Below are positions 26,948-36,565 of a stretch of DNA of 64,000 nucleotides, piece after piece; within the stretch, counting starts at the first letter, position 1, and the number at the start of each line of letters is the position of its first letter. The translations under genes were made by a program, and so were the position numbers. Source of the DNA: Streptomyces sp. 11x1 (lineage in GTDB: Bacteria; Actinomycetota; Actinomycetes; Streptomycetales; Streptomycetaceae); the NCBI RefSeq assembly GCF_032598905.1, contig NZ_CP122458.1, forward strand, positions 7,465,001 to 7,529,000. Reading direction: 5' to 3'. The notes under the pieces were generated by a model that ran no database searches, was not told the origin of the DNA, and saw only the letters and a program-made list of their open reading frames with translations.

Positions 26948-27175
26948 ATGTGCCGCAGTATCAAGACGCTTCGACCGCCCGTCCTTCCCGAAGAGGCCAC
27001 CGAGGACGACATCAGGGCTGCCGCCCTGCAGTACGTCCGGAAGGTGTCCGGGTTCCGCGCGCCCGCCGCGCACAATCGTGAGGTTTTCGACCGAGCGGTG
27101 GAGGTGATCGCGGAGGCCACGGCTGAGTTGTTGGCCGGGTTGGAGGTGCGGGGAGCCGCGCGGCGGGCCGGGTAG
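26948..27175 (+). CDS. DUF2277 domain-containing protein
   Basis: 75 residues starting MCRSIKTLRPP, with the family core EEATEDDIRAAALQYVRKVSGFR and a helical C-terminus. Function unknown; DUF2277 is widespread in actinobacteria. Divergent from panE by 187 bp. In that gap CCCAAG-N6-CTTGGG (26852-26869) forms a small dyad. Confidence 0.93.
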   Translation: MCRSIKTLRPPVLPEEATEDDIRAAALQYVRKVSGFRAPAAHNREVFDRAVEVIAEATAELLAGLEVRGAARRAG

Positions 27176-27260
27176 TTCTTCGCCCCCGCCGCCCCTACCC
27201 GTCCCGTCCTCGCAAGGGGCTGCGCCCCTTTGACCCCCAGGCGTCCGTCCGGTGGGGGCG

Positions 27261-27310
27261 TCTCGCGCAGTTCCCCGCGCCCCTGAAAAGCAGGGGCTGC
27301 GCCCCGTGCT
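27261..27310 (+). repeat. Dispersed GC-rich palindromic element, copy 2
   Basis: TCTCGCGCAGTTCCCCGCGC, then CCCTGAAAAGCAGGGG, a perfect small hairpin, then CTGCGCCCCGTGCT. Nearly identical to the copy at 36200-36246 across its whole length. Confidence 0.8.
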
Positions 27311-27414
27311 CTTCGTCCCTGAGTGGCCGCAGGTGGTTGCGTCCTGGGAAGCGGTGTACGGGCTCCCACCTGATCCGGGCGTTTGGCCCGGCGCCGGAGT
27401 GAGTGTCCGGATAT

Positions 27415-27660
27415 GAGACCGGAGCTCAGTCCGAGTTGGATCGGGGTGCCCCCAGGGTCGCTGAGTTCGGCGACCCGGCCATTGGAGTAGTCCTGCTCAT
27501 GGACATCGGCCTGGACGCCCGCGCTCCGTAGTTGGGCCGCCGTGGCATCGAAATCGCGCACCCGGAAGTTGACCGCCCACTGCTGTCCGGGCGTGCGGAA
27601 ATGCTGCGACCCGCTTAAGAGCGGCGCGGTGATATCGGCTTCGAAGCCCGCATGTTCTCG
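27415..27660 (-). pseudogene. Remnant of a VOC (glyoxalase/bleomycin-resistance) family protein
   Basis: One minus-strand frame reads FRTPGQQWAVNFRVRDFDAT, then AAQLRSAGVQADVHEQDYS and AELSDPGGTPIQLGL. This is the C-terminal beta-alpha-beta half of a VOC domain with the final metal-ligand position replaced. No start or N-terminal half is found in that frame. A neighbouring frame (MPEPMEISHRREPWPGG) does not supply it, and the frame runs on past the usual end. I conclude it is a truncated relic. Confidence 0.65.
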
Positions 27661-27906
27661 TGGTGGGGCGGACGAACTCGTCCCGCTCTTCGAGCACGCC
27701 ACCAGGCCAGGGCTCGCGCCTGTGTGAGATCTCCATGGGTTCAGGCATGAGGGGGCGTCAGCCGCGCATGGACGGGGGCCGCGCACTTGTGGACGAAAGT
27801 CGTGCGCTCCTGGACGGAAGACGGATGCCCGACCGTCGGCGGTCTCTCTAGTGTCGACCGGACCGACGTCGACCCGGACCGCTGAACAACCACGCAGAGG
27901 ATTCTC

Positions 27907-28923
27907 ATGCCCGCACTGTCCACCCCTGCCGCACTGCCGCGGTTTCGACACCGCTGGGCCGCCGTGGCGGGCCTGCTGGTGCTGTCCCCGATCAGCGCGG
28001 AGTACCTCATCGGCTACGGCGAAAGCACGGGTCGACCGCTGGAGCTGCTGGCGGGCCTGCTCATCCTCGCGCCGCTCTACGGAACCGTCGCGGTGCTCAT
28101 CCGCGAGATCACTCGGCGCACCGGTCGCGGCTGGCCGACGATCCTGCTGTTGAGCGCGGCCTTCGGGGTGATCCAGGCCGGCTTGATCGACCAGAGTCTG
28201 TTCGACAATGAGGTCGACGCGGATGGCCCCGACTGGGCGACCGAGGAGCTGGTCACTCTCATCCCGGGCCTGGGGGTCGATGCGGCGAGCTTGCTGAACT
28301 ATGTCGGGGGGCATGTGATCTGGAGTTTCGCCGCTCCGATCGCGGTGGTCGAATCCTGCGTCCCGCGCATCGCGACCCGGCGGTGGCTGGGCCCGGTCGG
28401 CGTCGGCGTCATGGTGCTGCTGTGGGCGCTGAGTGCCGCTCTGATCTTCAACGACACAGCGGCGGACTCCACCGCCGACCCGGCGCAGCTGATCGGCGCC
28501 GCAGTGGTCGCCGCTGCCCTGGTCGCCGCCGCGTTCACCGTCCGGCCTGCGAGGACCCAGCCGTCTGCGAAGGCGCCGTCGTGGTGGCTGGTCGGCGGTG
28601 TCACAGGGGTCGCTTGGTGTGCCAGTCAGCTGCTGCCTGCGACCTGGGCGGGGGTGGCGGTGAACGTCGTCGCGATGGTCGTACTGGGCTGGTTGTTGTT
28701 GCGCTGGTCGCGCCGCCGGGGCTGGGGCCGTCGGCACGTACTGGCCGTCGCGGGCAGTGCTCTCGTCGTCCGTGCCGGGTTGTCCTTCCTGGTCGAACCG
28801 CTCGGCGCCAACGTGGATTACACGGTGAAGTACGCGGTCAACGCCGCGATGCTCGGTGGTGTCGCCGTCCTTCTCCTCATGGCCGCCCACCGTCTGCGTC
28901 GACAGGAGCCGGGCGCATGCTGA
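27907..28923 (+). CDS. Polytopic membrane protein, function unknown
   Basis: 338 residues with about eight to nine TM segments (for example WAAVAGLLVLSPISAEYLIGY, LLAGLLILAPLYGTVAVLI, ATWAGVAVNVVAMVVLGWLLL) and an acidic extracytoplasmic loop DNEVDADGPDWATEE (about residue 100). The start ATG has CAGAGGATTCTC upstream. No family function recognised. Its stop overlaps the next start by seven bases, so the two are translationally coupled and probably work together. Confidence 0.8.
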   Translation: MPALSTPAALPRFRHRWAAVAGLLVLSPISAEYLIGYGESTGRPLELLAGLLILAPLYGTVAVLIREITRRTGRGWPTILLLSAAFGVIQAGLIDQSLFDNEVDADGPDWATEELVTLIPGLGVDAASLLNYVGGHVIWSFAAPIAVVESCVPRIATRRWLGPVGVGVMVLLWALSAALIFNDTAADSTADPAQLIGAAVVAAALVAAAFTVRPARTQPSAKAPSWWLVGGVTGVAWCASQLLPATWAGVAVNVVAMVVLGWLLLRWSRRRGWGRRHVLAVAGSALVVRAGLSFLVEPLGANVDYTVKYAVNAAMLGGVAVLLLMAAHRLRRQEPGAC

Positions 28924-29888
28924 CCGTCCGCGGCATCTCCTACCTGGTCGGCGAGGCGAGCACCGATGACGTACGGCGGGACCTGGAGGTCATCGCCCGG
29001 GACCTGCACTGCACCACAGTGATGCTCATCGGAGGCGACGGGAGGCGGTTGATCGATACCGCCCGCATCGCCCTTGAGACCGGTCTCGGCGTCTACATTC
29101 GGCCCAACGTTCCCGAGCTGCCTCAGCCGAAACTGCTGGAGCACCTGGACGCCGTCGCCCAGGCGGCCGAAGGACTTCGCCGGGAACACCCGGACCGGGT
29201 GACGCTCCTGGTGGGCGGCGAGTTCTCCCACACCATGCCCGGAATCGCCCCCGGACCTCGGTCGTTCCTGCGCCTGAAATTCATCGTGCGTTTCCACCGC
29301 CTGCTGCGGCGCAGGATCGACCAACGGCTCCACCAGCTGCTCACCACCGCCGTGACCACCGCGCGGCGCCGCTTCGGCGGGCCGGTCACCTACTCCGCGG
29401 CCGGGTGGGAACACGTCGACTGGTCGCTGTTCGACCTGGTCGGCGTCAGCCTCTACCGCTCCCGACGCAACCACGCCACCTACACAGACCGCCTGCGCGG
29501 CCTGGTTCGCGACCACGACAAGCCCGTGGTCATCACCGAGTTCGGGTGCGGGGCCTTCACCGGAGCCGATCAACGAGGAGCCGGTTCCTTCTGGATCGTC
29601 AACTGGTTCGCCGTACCCCCGCGCATCCGCGGCGACCACCCCCGCGACGAGGCCGTCCAGGCCCGCTACCTCGGTGAACTCATCGACCAGTACGACGCGG
29701 AGGGCGTGCACGGCTGCTTCGTGTTCACCTTCGCCATGCCCGACTTCGAGCATCACGACGATCCTCGTCACGACCTCGACAAGGCCGGCTTCGGACTCGT
29801 GGCGGTGACCGGGAACGGCGCGTGCAGACCCAAGGAGGCGTTCCACGAGGTCGCGCGGCGCTACGGCGACACAGCCGTGGAGGAATGA
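28917..29888 (+). CDS. Glycoside-hydrolase-like TIM-barrel protein (often labelled abortive infection protein)
   Basis: 323 residues, no signal peptide. TIM-barrel features: TTVMLIGGDGRRLIDTAR, GVYIRPNVPELPQ, LLVGGEFSHTMPG (a candidate acid/base Glu about residue 101), FDLVGVSLYRSRRN and KPVVITEFGCGAF (a candidate nucleophile Glu about residue 206). These resemble clan-A glycosidases. I recall relatives in actinobacteria annotated as abortive phage infection proteins without clear experimental basis. ATG overlaps the stop of the membrane-protein gene. Confidence 0.7.
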   Translation: MLTVRGISYLVGEASTDDVRRDLEVIARDLHCTTVMLIGGDGRRLIDTARIALETGLGVYIRPNVPELPQPKLLEHLDAVAQAAEGLRREHPDRVTLLVGGEFSHTMPGIAPGPRSFLRLKFIVRFHRLLRRRIDQRLHQLLTTAVTTARRRFGGPVTYSAAGWEHVDWSLFDLVGVSLYRSRRNHATYTDRLRGLVRDHDKPVVITEFGCGAFTGADQRGAGSFWIVNWFAVPPRIRGDHPRDEAVQARYLGELIDQYDAEGVHGCFVFTFAMPDFEHHDDPRHDLDKAGFGLVAVTGNGACRPKEAFHEVARRYGDTAVEE

Positions 29889-29978
29889 CCGAGTGTGAGC
29901 CACGCAAACACCGCACCCTCAAACCAGCGATGCGGATCCAAGACCGACCTCGCAGGGCATTTGTGGCACCAGCGTTGA

Positions 29979-30593
29979 TTACGGGGCCGGTCGGCCGGGG
30001 CGGCGCATGACGTATGCCGCTGCCGCGCCCGCGCCGAAGAGTGCGGCCAGGGACACCGCCGTCGCGAGCCAGGTGGGGCCGAGCCACTGGGCGCCGAAGT
30101 AGCCGAGGGCGACGCTGTAGGCGGCCCAGGCGATGCCCGCGAGGGCGGACCAGGGGAGGAAGTCGCGGGCGCGGTGGCGCGCGGCGCCGGCGCCGAGGGA
30201 GACGACCGAGCGGCCGGCGGGGGCGAAGCGGGCGACGACGACGAGGAGCCCGCCACCACGGACGAGCGCGGCGCCGAGACGTTCCTGCGCGGTGGTCAGA
30301 CGGCGGGAGCGGGCGATGGCGCGGTCGAGGCGTGCGCTGCCCCGCCAGGCCAGCCGGTAGGCGACCAGGTCACCGAGCACGGACGCGGTCGCCGCCGAGA
30401 GCATCAGCACCAGGATGTCGGGGACCTCGCGGGCCATCGCGCCGGCCGCCGTCTCCGCCGCGGCTGCCGTGGCCACCGCGACGACGAGGACGCCGCTCGG
30501 GAGGACCGGGAGGAACACGTCCAGCACGATGGACGCGCCCACCACGGCGTAGATCCATGGGCCGGCGGCCAGCCAACCCAGACTCTCAAGCAC
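29979..30593 (-). CDS. DedA family (VTT-domain) membrane protein, second paralogue
   Basis: 204 residues with about five TM segments. LDVFLPVLPSGVLVVAVATA (about residues 24-43) is the DedA P-x-x-P/S motif region, and VVARFAPAGRSVVSLGAGA (about residue 120) is the R-x-x-P-x-x-R signature. GTG at 30593 follows AGGAGAG. It is convergent with the glycosidase-like gene and unlike the first DedA in the window lacks a long tail. Confidence 0.85.
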   Translation of the reverse strand: MLESLGWLAAGPWIYAVVGASIVLDVFLPVLPSGVLVVAVATAAAAETAAGAMAREVPDILVLMLSAATASVLGDLVAYRLAWRGSARLDRAIARSRRLTTAQERLGAALVRGGGLLVVVARFAPAGRSVVSLGAGAARHRARDFLPWSALAGIAWAAYSVALGYFGAQWLGPTWLATAVSLAALFGAGAAAAYVMRRPGRPAP

Positions 30594-30775
30594 CGAGCAC
30601 TCTCCTGATTTCCCCCGGCGTCACGGCGACCCGTGACAGCCGAACAGCGTACGCCCCGGGTATGACAGACGGCTCACAGGGGCTCATGTGTCCGTCATGC
30701 CACGTTCATTCAGACTGTCGGAGAGGCCCGGGGGAGGAGGAGAGCGGCGGCCGGCCGCCGGTGTGTGTCAGGCCG

Positions 30776-31231
30776 TCAGGCCGTCACGGTGGCCTTGTTC
30801 GTGGCGGTCCTGTCCGCGGACGCGGCCTGGCGCTTGGAGAAGAGCTGGTCCAGGCCTAGCGCTCCGGAGCCGGTGAAGACCAGCAGGAACAGGGCCCAGC
30901 AGAAGAAGGCCGCGAGCTCGCCGCCGTTCTCGAGCGGCCACAGGGCCTCGGGCTGGTGGACCTTGAAGTACGCGTAGGCCATGGAGCCCGAGGCGACGAA
31001 CGCCGCGACGCGGGTGCCGAGACCGAGAAGTACCAGGGTGCCGCCGACGAGTTGGATGACAGCCGCGTACCAGCCGGGCCAGGTGCCGGCGGCGGCGGCG
31101 CCGCCCTGTCCGTCCGCGCCGCCGAGGATGCCGAAGAGCGATTTGGCGCCGTGGCTGGCGAAGAGCAGGCCGACGACGATGCGGAAGAGACCGAGGGCGT
31201 ATGGCTGGGCGCTGTTGAGGCGTCCGGTCAT
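30776..31231 (-). CDS. DoxX family membrane protein
   Basis: 151 residues with four TM segments: ALGLFRIVVGLLFASHGAKS with the conserved H-G near residue 30, AAVIQLVGGTLVLLGLGTR, FVASGSMAYAYF and FFCWALFLLVFTGSGALGLDQ. DoxX proteins are linked to redox and thiol-stress functions in actinobacteria. AAGGAG lies nine bases before the ATG at 31231. A candidate iron box is 72 bases upstream. Confidence 0.92.
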   Translation of the reverse strand: MTGRLNSAQPYALGLFRIVVGLLFASHGAKSLFGILGGADGQGGAAAAGTWPGWYAAVIQLVGGTLVLLGLGTRVAAFVASGSMAYAYFKVHQPEALWPLENGGELAAFFCWALFLLVFTGSGALGLDQLFSKRQAASADRTATNKATVTA

Positions 31232-31302
31232 GGTGGGGGACTCCTTCGGTAGTGACCCGGTCCTCGTGGGACCAGTGGGGACGGTTCTTACCGGTGAGTC
31301 AT

Positions 31303-31321
31303 TAACGTTAGGCAGGCCTAA
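31303..31321. promoter_or_regulatory. Candidate iron box (DmdR/IdeR-type)
   Basis: TAACGTTAGGCAGGCCTAA matches the 19-bp DtxR-family consensus TTAGGTTAGGCTCACCTAA at about 14 positions and contains the symmetric TTAGGC-AG-GCCTAA. It lies 72-90 bases upstream of the DoxX start and touches the last codons of the FAD/NAD(P) gene. Confidence 0.45.
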
Positions 31322-33417
31322 TCGATGCTTGCAAGTTCAACATCTGGCCAGCTCTTTACCTGCGCTTGGGGGGTTCGCGCGGGTGTCGTCGCACGTAGAG
31401 CCGCTCGCGCCACGGCGTCCGCATCCGAAAGCGTGACCGAATCCACTCCTGGTCGGGCCCCTGCCGCCGTGACCCAGTGCACGCCTTCCGTCGGCACGCC
31501 GAACGCGAACCGCCTTGTGTGAACCATATTTTGACGGTCTATCAGGTGATACGGCCGAGGTGTGACGTCCAGCCCTCCCGTCTCGTAGCCGTCCACCCGG
31601 TGCGGACGGCAGGCTCCTGTCGCCAGCAGGCCGGCGAGCAACTCGTCGGCGGTCCTGCGCAGGTCCGGCTCCGGGAGGCGCGCCTCGACGACCGTCGTCA
31701 CGCGGACGGCCGACCCCGGCACGTCGGGCGAGTGCGCCCGCCAGGCGCCGTCCTCCGGGCGCACCTCCAGCCGTGGGCCCAGCACGGTCAGGACGCCCGC
31801 CTCGATCAGCGCGGACATCTCCTCGATGCGGCTGCGGGGCGGGCCGATCGACAGGAACGCGTTCAGGGGTGTGTACCAGCGGTCCAGGTGCTCCCGGCGT
31901 GACGCGCCCGCCAGTCCGCCGTGGTCCACGATCAGCCGCAGTTCGTTGCGCAGGTCCCGGAGCACGTCCAGCGCGGCCTTCACCGGGCCCTCGACGTTCC
32001 CGAGGGCGGCCTGTGCGGCGTCCTCCCGCAGGTACTCCAGCAGCCAGCCCCGCCAGTCCGCAGGGCTCGTGAACTCCCGCCCCGCGTACGGCCGCGACAC
32101 CCTCTCCCACGACCACCGGTCCGCCTCCGCGATCCCGAACTCGTCCAGTACGGCGGCCTCTTGGGGGGAGCGGTGGGGCGCGGCGAGGAAACGGCCACGG
32201 AAGGGGGCGGCTCCGCCGAAGAGATCGCGGGAGGGCACGGGGGGCGGCCCGTACGCCGGAGTGCCGCGCAAGGTCTCGTAGTAGACCGTTTCCACCTCCT
32301 TCGCGACCAGGGGCCATATCTCCGTCAGGAAGTCCGGTGCCTCGCCGGAGTCGGCGCGTTTGCGGAACGCCGCGATGACCTCGGGCGTCAGCACGAGCGG
32401 GGTGTGGCGGCCGTAAGGCCCCTTCGCGTTGTCGCCGCGCGCCTGGTACGGGACGCCCCGCCGGGAGCCTGCGTACAGACGGGGCTCTCGGCCGGACGGT
32501 TCGTACCGCAGGCCGTTCGTCGCCGGGTCGTATACGAAGCGACCGCCCCGCCCGGTCGTCAACAGGGCCATGTGGTCGAAGAAGTTGAGGCCCAGACCGC
32601 GCAGGAGGACGGGTTCGCCGGCAGCGACCGAGGAGAGGTCGAGGTCGGCCGGGTTGGCGGGCGGGAAGTGGCGCAGGCCGTGGCGGGCGGCGTACTCGGC
32701 CCGGTCCCGTTCGGCCCGGTCCGGTCGGGTGGGGAGGTGGCCCTGGGTGAGGACCACGGCGGCGAGACCGGTGAGGACGCGGCCGGTGGCGAGCGTGAGC
32801 CGCTGGCCGCCGTCGGGGGCCTCGTCGAGGCGGACCGCGCGGGTGCCGTGGACCTCGACACGGATGCCGGGCGGCGCGCCGCGCACCACCTCGGCGAAGA
32901 CCCACTCCAAGTAGCGGCCGTACTGGGCCCGCGTCGGATAGTCGTCCGGCCCCAACCCGGCCGGCCCCGACCTGTCCGGCTCCGGCCTGTCCGGCTCCGG
33001 CCTGTCCGGCTCCGGCCTGTCCGGCTCCGGCCCCCTTGGCTCCGACCCGTCTGGCTCCCCGGTCCCGCCCGGCGCTCCGGCTCCTCCGCTCGCCCACTCG
33101 TACAGGCTCGGGCCCCGGCGTATCGGGCCCGAGCAGTCCACGCTGTCGTCGGTGAAGAGCGTGACCTGGGACGCCACGGTGTTCATCAGCAAGTGGGGGG
33201 ACTGGTCGGTGCGCCAGACCTGCCCGGGACCCGGCGGGGCGGGGTCGACGACATGGACGGTCAGACGGGTGCCGGGGCGGAGCAGCTCGGGGGCGGAGGC
33301 GCAGAGGCGTTCCAGGACGCTGGTGCCGCGCGGGCCGGCTCCGACGAGGGCGATGCCGATGTCACTGATCCCTGGCCGTTCGGACAAAGGGGTAACTCCC
33401 GTGCGTGTGGGGCGCAT
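31318..33417 (-). CDS. FAD/NAD(P)-binding protein, large
   Basis: 699 residues. The dinucleotide motif IALVGAGPRGTSVLERL is at about residues 22-38, followed by VVDPAPPGPGQVWRTDQSPHLLMNT, a flavin-binding arrangement of the NAD_binding_9 family. LLRGLGLNFFDHMALLTTGRGG (about residue 275) and the C-terminal YETGGLDVTP ... GVHWVTAAGARPGVDSV complete the fold. Substrate unknown. A run of EPDRP repeats (about residues 130-150) is inserted in the N-terminal third. The start is either ATG 33417 or TTG 33387, the latter with a better ribosome site (GGGAG eight bases before). Confidence 0.82.
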   Translation of the reverse strand: MRPTRTGVTPLSERPGISDIGIALVGAGPRGTSVLERLCASAPELLRPGTRLTVHVVDPAPPGPGQVWRTDQSPHLLMNTVASQVTLFTDDSVDCSGPIRRGPSLYEWASGGAGAPGGTGEPDGSEPRGPEPDRPEPDRPEPDRPEPDRSGPAGLGPDDYPTRAQYGRYLEWVFAEVVRGAPPGIRVEVHGTRAVRLDEAPDGGQRLTLATGRVLTGLAAVVLTQGHLPTRPDRAERDRAEYAARHGLRHFPPANPADLDLSSVAAGEPVLLRGLGLNFFDHMALLTTGRGGRFVYDPATNGLRYEPSGREPRLYAGSRRGVPYQARGDNAKGPYGRHTPLVLTPEVIAAFRKRADSGEAPDFLTEIWPLVAKEVETVYYETLRGTPAYGPPPVPSRDLFGGAAPFRGRFLAAPHRSPQEAAVLDEFGIAEADRWSWERVSRPYAGREFTSPADWRGWLLEYLREDAAQAALGNVEGPVKAALDVLRDLRNELRLIVDHGGLAGASRREHLDRWYTPLNAFLSIGPPRSRIEEMSALIEAGVLTVLGPRLEVRPEDGAWRAHSPDVPGSAVRVTTVVEARLPEPDLRRTADELLAGLLATGACRPHRVDGYETGGLDVTPRPYHLIDRQNMVHTRRFAFGVPTEGVHWVTAAGARPGVDSVTLSDADAVARAALRATTPARTPQAQVKSWPDVELASID
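32971..33030 (-). repeat. 15-bp tandem repeat, four perfect copies, within the FAD/NAD(P) gene
   Basis: CCTGTCCGGCTCCGG repeated four times in a row, encoding (PEPDR)n. Unit length is a multiple of three, so copy-number change keeps the frame. Confidence 0.9.
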
Positions 33418-33583
33418 CGTGGGGCGCGGTGCGGCGGTCCGCCCGCCGGTAAGCGGACGGTCCGCCTCATCATGCCGTCGTACGCGACGGGAACAGGGCC
33501 TTGCGGCTCATCGGGGCGCCGGGTGTGGGATGCCTCACGAGCATCTCGGACAACAGGGGCAACAACCGTGCGCAATAGGTGGA

Positions 33584-35239
<1,656 letters not shown>

Positions 35240-35325
35240 GAGCGATCACCTTCCTCCGTCGCCCCGTACGGTACGGAACGACGGAGGGGAAAGGGGAGGT
35301 TCCGGACCACTTTCTCGCGTGCGTG

Positions 35326-35970
35326 TCAGCAGTTCGCCAGGTAGCTGGTCAGAGCGCTCTTCTCGGCGGAGTCGACCGAGAGGTCGTAGTAGTACTTCAC
35401 CTGGACCCAGGCGCGGACGTAGGTGCAGCGGTAGGCCGTGCGCGACGGCATCCAGGTGGCGGGGTCCTGGTCGCCCTTCGCCTGGTTCACGTTGTCGGTG
35501 ACCGCGATGAGCTGCGGGCGGGTGAGGTCGTTGGCGAAGGCCTGACGGGTGGCGCTGCTCCAGCTGTCGGCACCGGAGTCCCAGGCCTCGGCCAGCGGCA
35601 CGAGGTGGTCGATGTCCAGGTCGGAGGCGAGTGTCCAGGTGGCGCCGTCGTACGGGGAGTACCAGCTGCCGCTGGTGGAGGCGCAGGCGGAGTCGGTGAC
35701 GACGTTCGTGCCGTCGCGCTTGAGGACCGTCTCGCGGGTGTTGCAGGTGCCGCTGATGGTGATCCAGTGTTTGAACAGGTCCCGGTTGTAGCCGGTGCGG
35801 TCCTCGGTCGCCACGGTGAGGGTGGCGAGGTAGGAGCGGGCGGTGGCGGCGCTGACGGGGGTGGGGAGGGCGGCGGAGGCGGTGGGGGCGGTGAAGAGCG
35901 CGGCGGAGGCTATCAATCCGCTGAGCGCCGCGAGTATGCTGACTCGTCGACGCGCGTAGAACCTGCGCAT
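35326..35970 (-). CDS. Secreted HNH endonuclease family protein (DUF1524)
   Basis: 214 residues. Signal peptide MRRFYARRRVSILAALSGLI to about residue 34 (ASAALPTP). The nuclease core has SDLDIDHLVPLAEAWDSGAD (about residue 118, the DxDH catalytic block), FANDLTRPQLIAVTDNVNQAKGD (about residue 147) and a C-terminal YRCTYVRAWVQVK, as in Streptomyces secreted nucleases. Likely acts on extracellular nucleic acid. ATG at 35970 follows AAGGAG by seven bases. Confidence 0.93.
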   Translation of the reverse strand: MRRFYARRRVSILAALSGLIASAALFTAPTASAALPTPVSAATARSYLATLTVATEDRTGYNRDLFKHWITISGTCNTRETVLKRDGTNVVTDSACASTSGSWYSPYDGATWTLASDLDIDHLVPLAEAWDSGADSWSSATRQAFANDLTRPQLIAVTDNVNQAKGDQDPATWMPSRTAYRCTYVRAWVQVKYYYDLSVDSAEKSALTSYLANC

Positions 35971-36137
35971 GTGAACTCCTTGTGGAGCCGGGGGTGTTGG
36001 GGAGTGAGCGATGCGAGCGCTTGAAGGGTCGCGTCGTGGTGTTACCGGCGGATGTGCGTCGGGTGAGAACTTAATGACGTGCGCATGACACGACAAGGGG
36101 TGCGGGCGTGGTTGTGGCCGGGCGCCTGATGACTCGG

Positions 36138-36195
36138 GGGTGCGCGTGCGTCGGCGCGTGCGTCGGCGGGTGCGTCGGCGGGTGCGGGTGCGTGG
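36138..36195. repeat. Imperfect 12-bp tandem repeat
   Basis: Units of GTGCGTCGGCGG with variants (GTGCGTCGGCGC, GTGCGTCGGCGG, GTGCGGGTGCGTGG). Non-coding; ends where the dispersed element begins. Confidence 0.7.
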
Positions 36196-36199
36196 GGCT

Positions 36200-36246
36200 T
36201 CTCGCGCAGTTCCCCGCGGCCCCTGAAAGCAGGGGCCGCGCCCCGC
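36200..36246 (+). repeat. Dispersed GC-rich palindromic element, copy 3
   Basis: TCTCGCGCAGTTCCCCGCGG, then CCCCTGAAAGCAGGGG and CCGCGCCCCGC. Almost the same sequence as copy 2 at 27261. Confidence 0.8.
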
Positions 36247-36344
36247 TTTTCCTCCCCCGGCCCCGGCGCCTTTCAGGGCCGCAGCCGCCGATCCGCCCCC
36301 GCCCCCGAGCCGTGACGCGCCCCGCGCGTACCATGGACCCCGCA

Positions 36345-36449
36345 GAAGGGGAGTAGCTCTTCGCCGGACCGTCGACATACTGCTCAGCTCGTCTGAGCCG
36401 GCGCCCGGAGGCGGGTCCCGATGACCGGGACCGCGCCAGCGAGACCTTC
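36345..36449 (+). ncRNA. yybP-ykoY family manganese riboswitch aptamer
   Basis: GAAGGGGAGTAGC at the 5' side and GCCAGCGAGACCTTC at the 3' side carry the conserved elements of this class, with GAAGG (36345-36349) pairing with CCTTC (36445-36449) as P1. Internal paired arms include GGCGCC... and GGTCCCGATGACCGGGACC (36414-36432). It lies directly upstream of a TMEM165/GDT1-type transporter, a usual partner of this Mn2+ sensor. Confidence 0.85.
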
Positions 36450-36466
36450 GGCAAGCAGTGCACCGT

Positions 36467-36507
36467 CCGTGCCGCCCGGCACGGGCCGACCGTGTGCTGC
36501 CGTGCCG
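36467..36507 (+). promoter_or_regulatory. Expression platform with two exclusive hairpins
   Basis: Three 8-base segments: A CCGTGCCG (36467-36474), B CGGCACGG (36477-36484), C CCGTGCCG (36500-36507). B can pair with A (two-base loop) or with C, not both. This fits a switch between alternative hairpins after the riboswitch aptamer. The ribosome site GAGGAA follows at about 36558. Confidence 0.6.
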
Positions 36508-36565
36508 AGGTGTCGCGACAGCGGATGATTTCTCTCGGTGGGGCGGCCCGACCGATTGAGGAACC

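Larger units (their letters stand above)
27176..27906. other. Degenerate intergenic region with dispersed repeats and a VOC relic
   Basis: 731 bp. It holds a short hairpin AAGGGGCTGCGCCCCTT (27214-27230), a full dispersed element (27261-27310) and a decayed glyoxalase-like frame on the minus strand (about 27415-27660). The rest up to the next start (27907) shows reduced codon bias and no convincing gene. This gap marks the left edge of an accessory-looking stretch. Confidence 0.6.
35971..36344. other. Intergenic region with tandem repeat and dispersed element
   Basis: Between the divergent nuclease gene and the riboswitch. It contains a GTGCGTCGGCGG-like tandem repeat at 36138-36195 (about four imperfect copies) joined directly to a dispersed element (36200-36246). 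No gene seen. The nuclease promoter is expected in 35990-36080. Confidence 0.55.

Noticed and set aside
27660..27906. Possible small gene between the VOC relic and the membrane-protein gene
   Set aside because: Several short frames exist but none has a ribosome site plus codon bias.
26761..28890. Upstream two-thirds of the long minus-strand frame that contains panE
   Set aside because: Only the last 307 codons match ketopantoate reductase and have a ribosome site. The rest is antisense to DUF2277 and the membrane-protein gene or belongs to the VOC relic.
36138..36246. CRISPR-like appearance of the repeated GTGCGTCGGCGG units
   Set aside because: Units are 12 bp and adjacent without spacers, and no cas genes are present. 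It is a simple tandem repeat next to a dispersed element.
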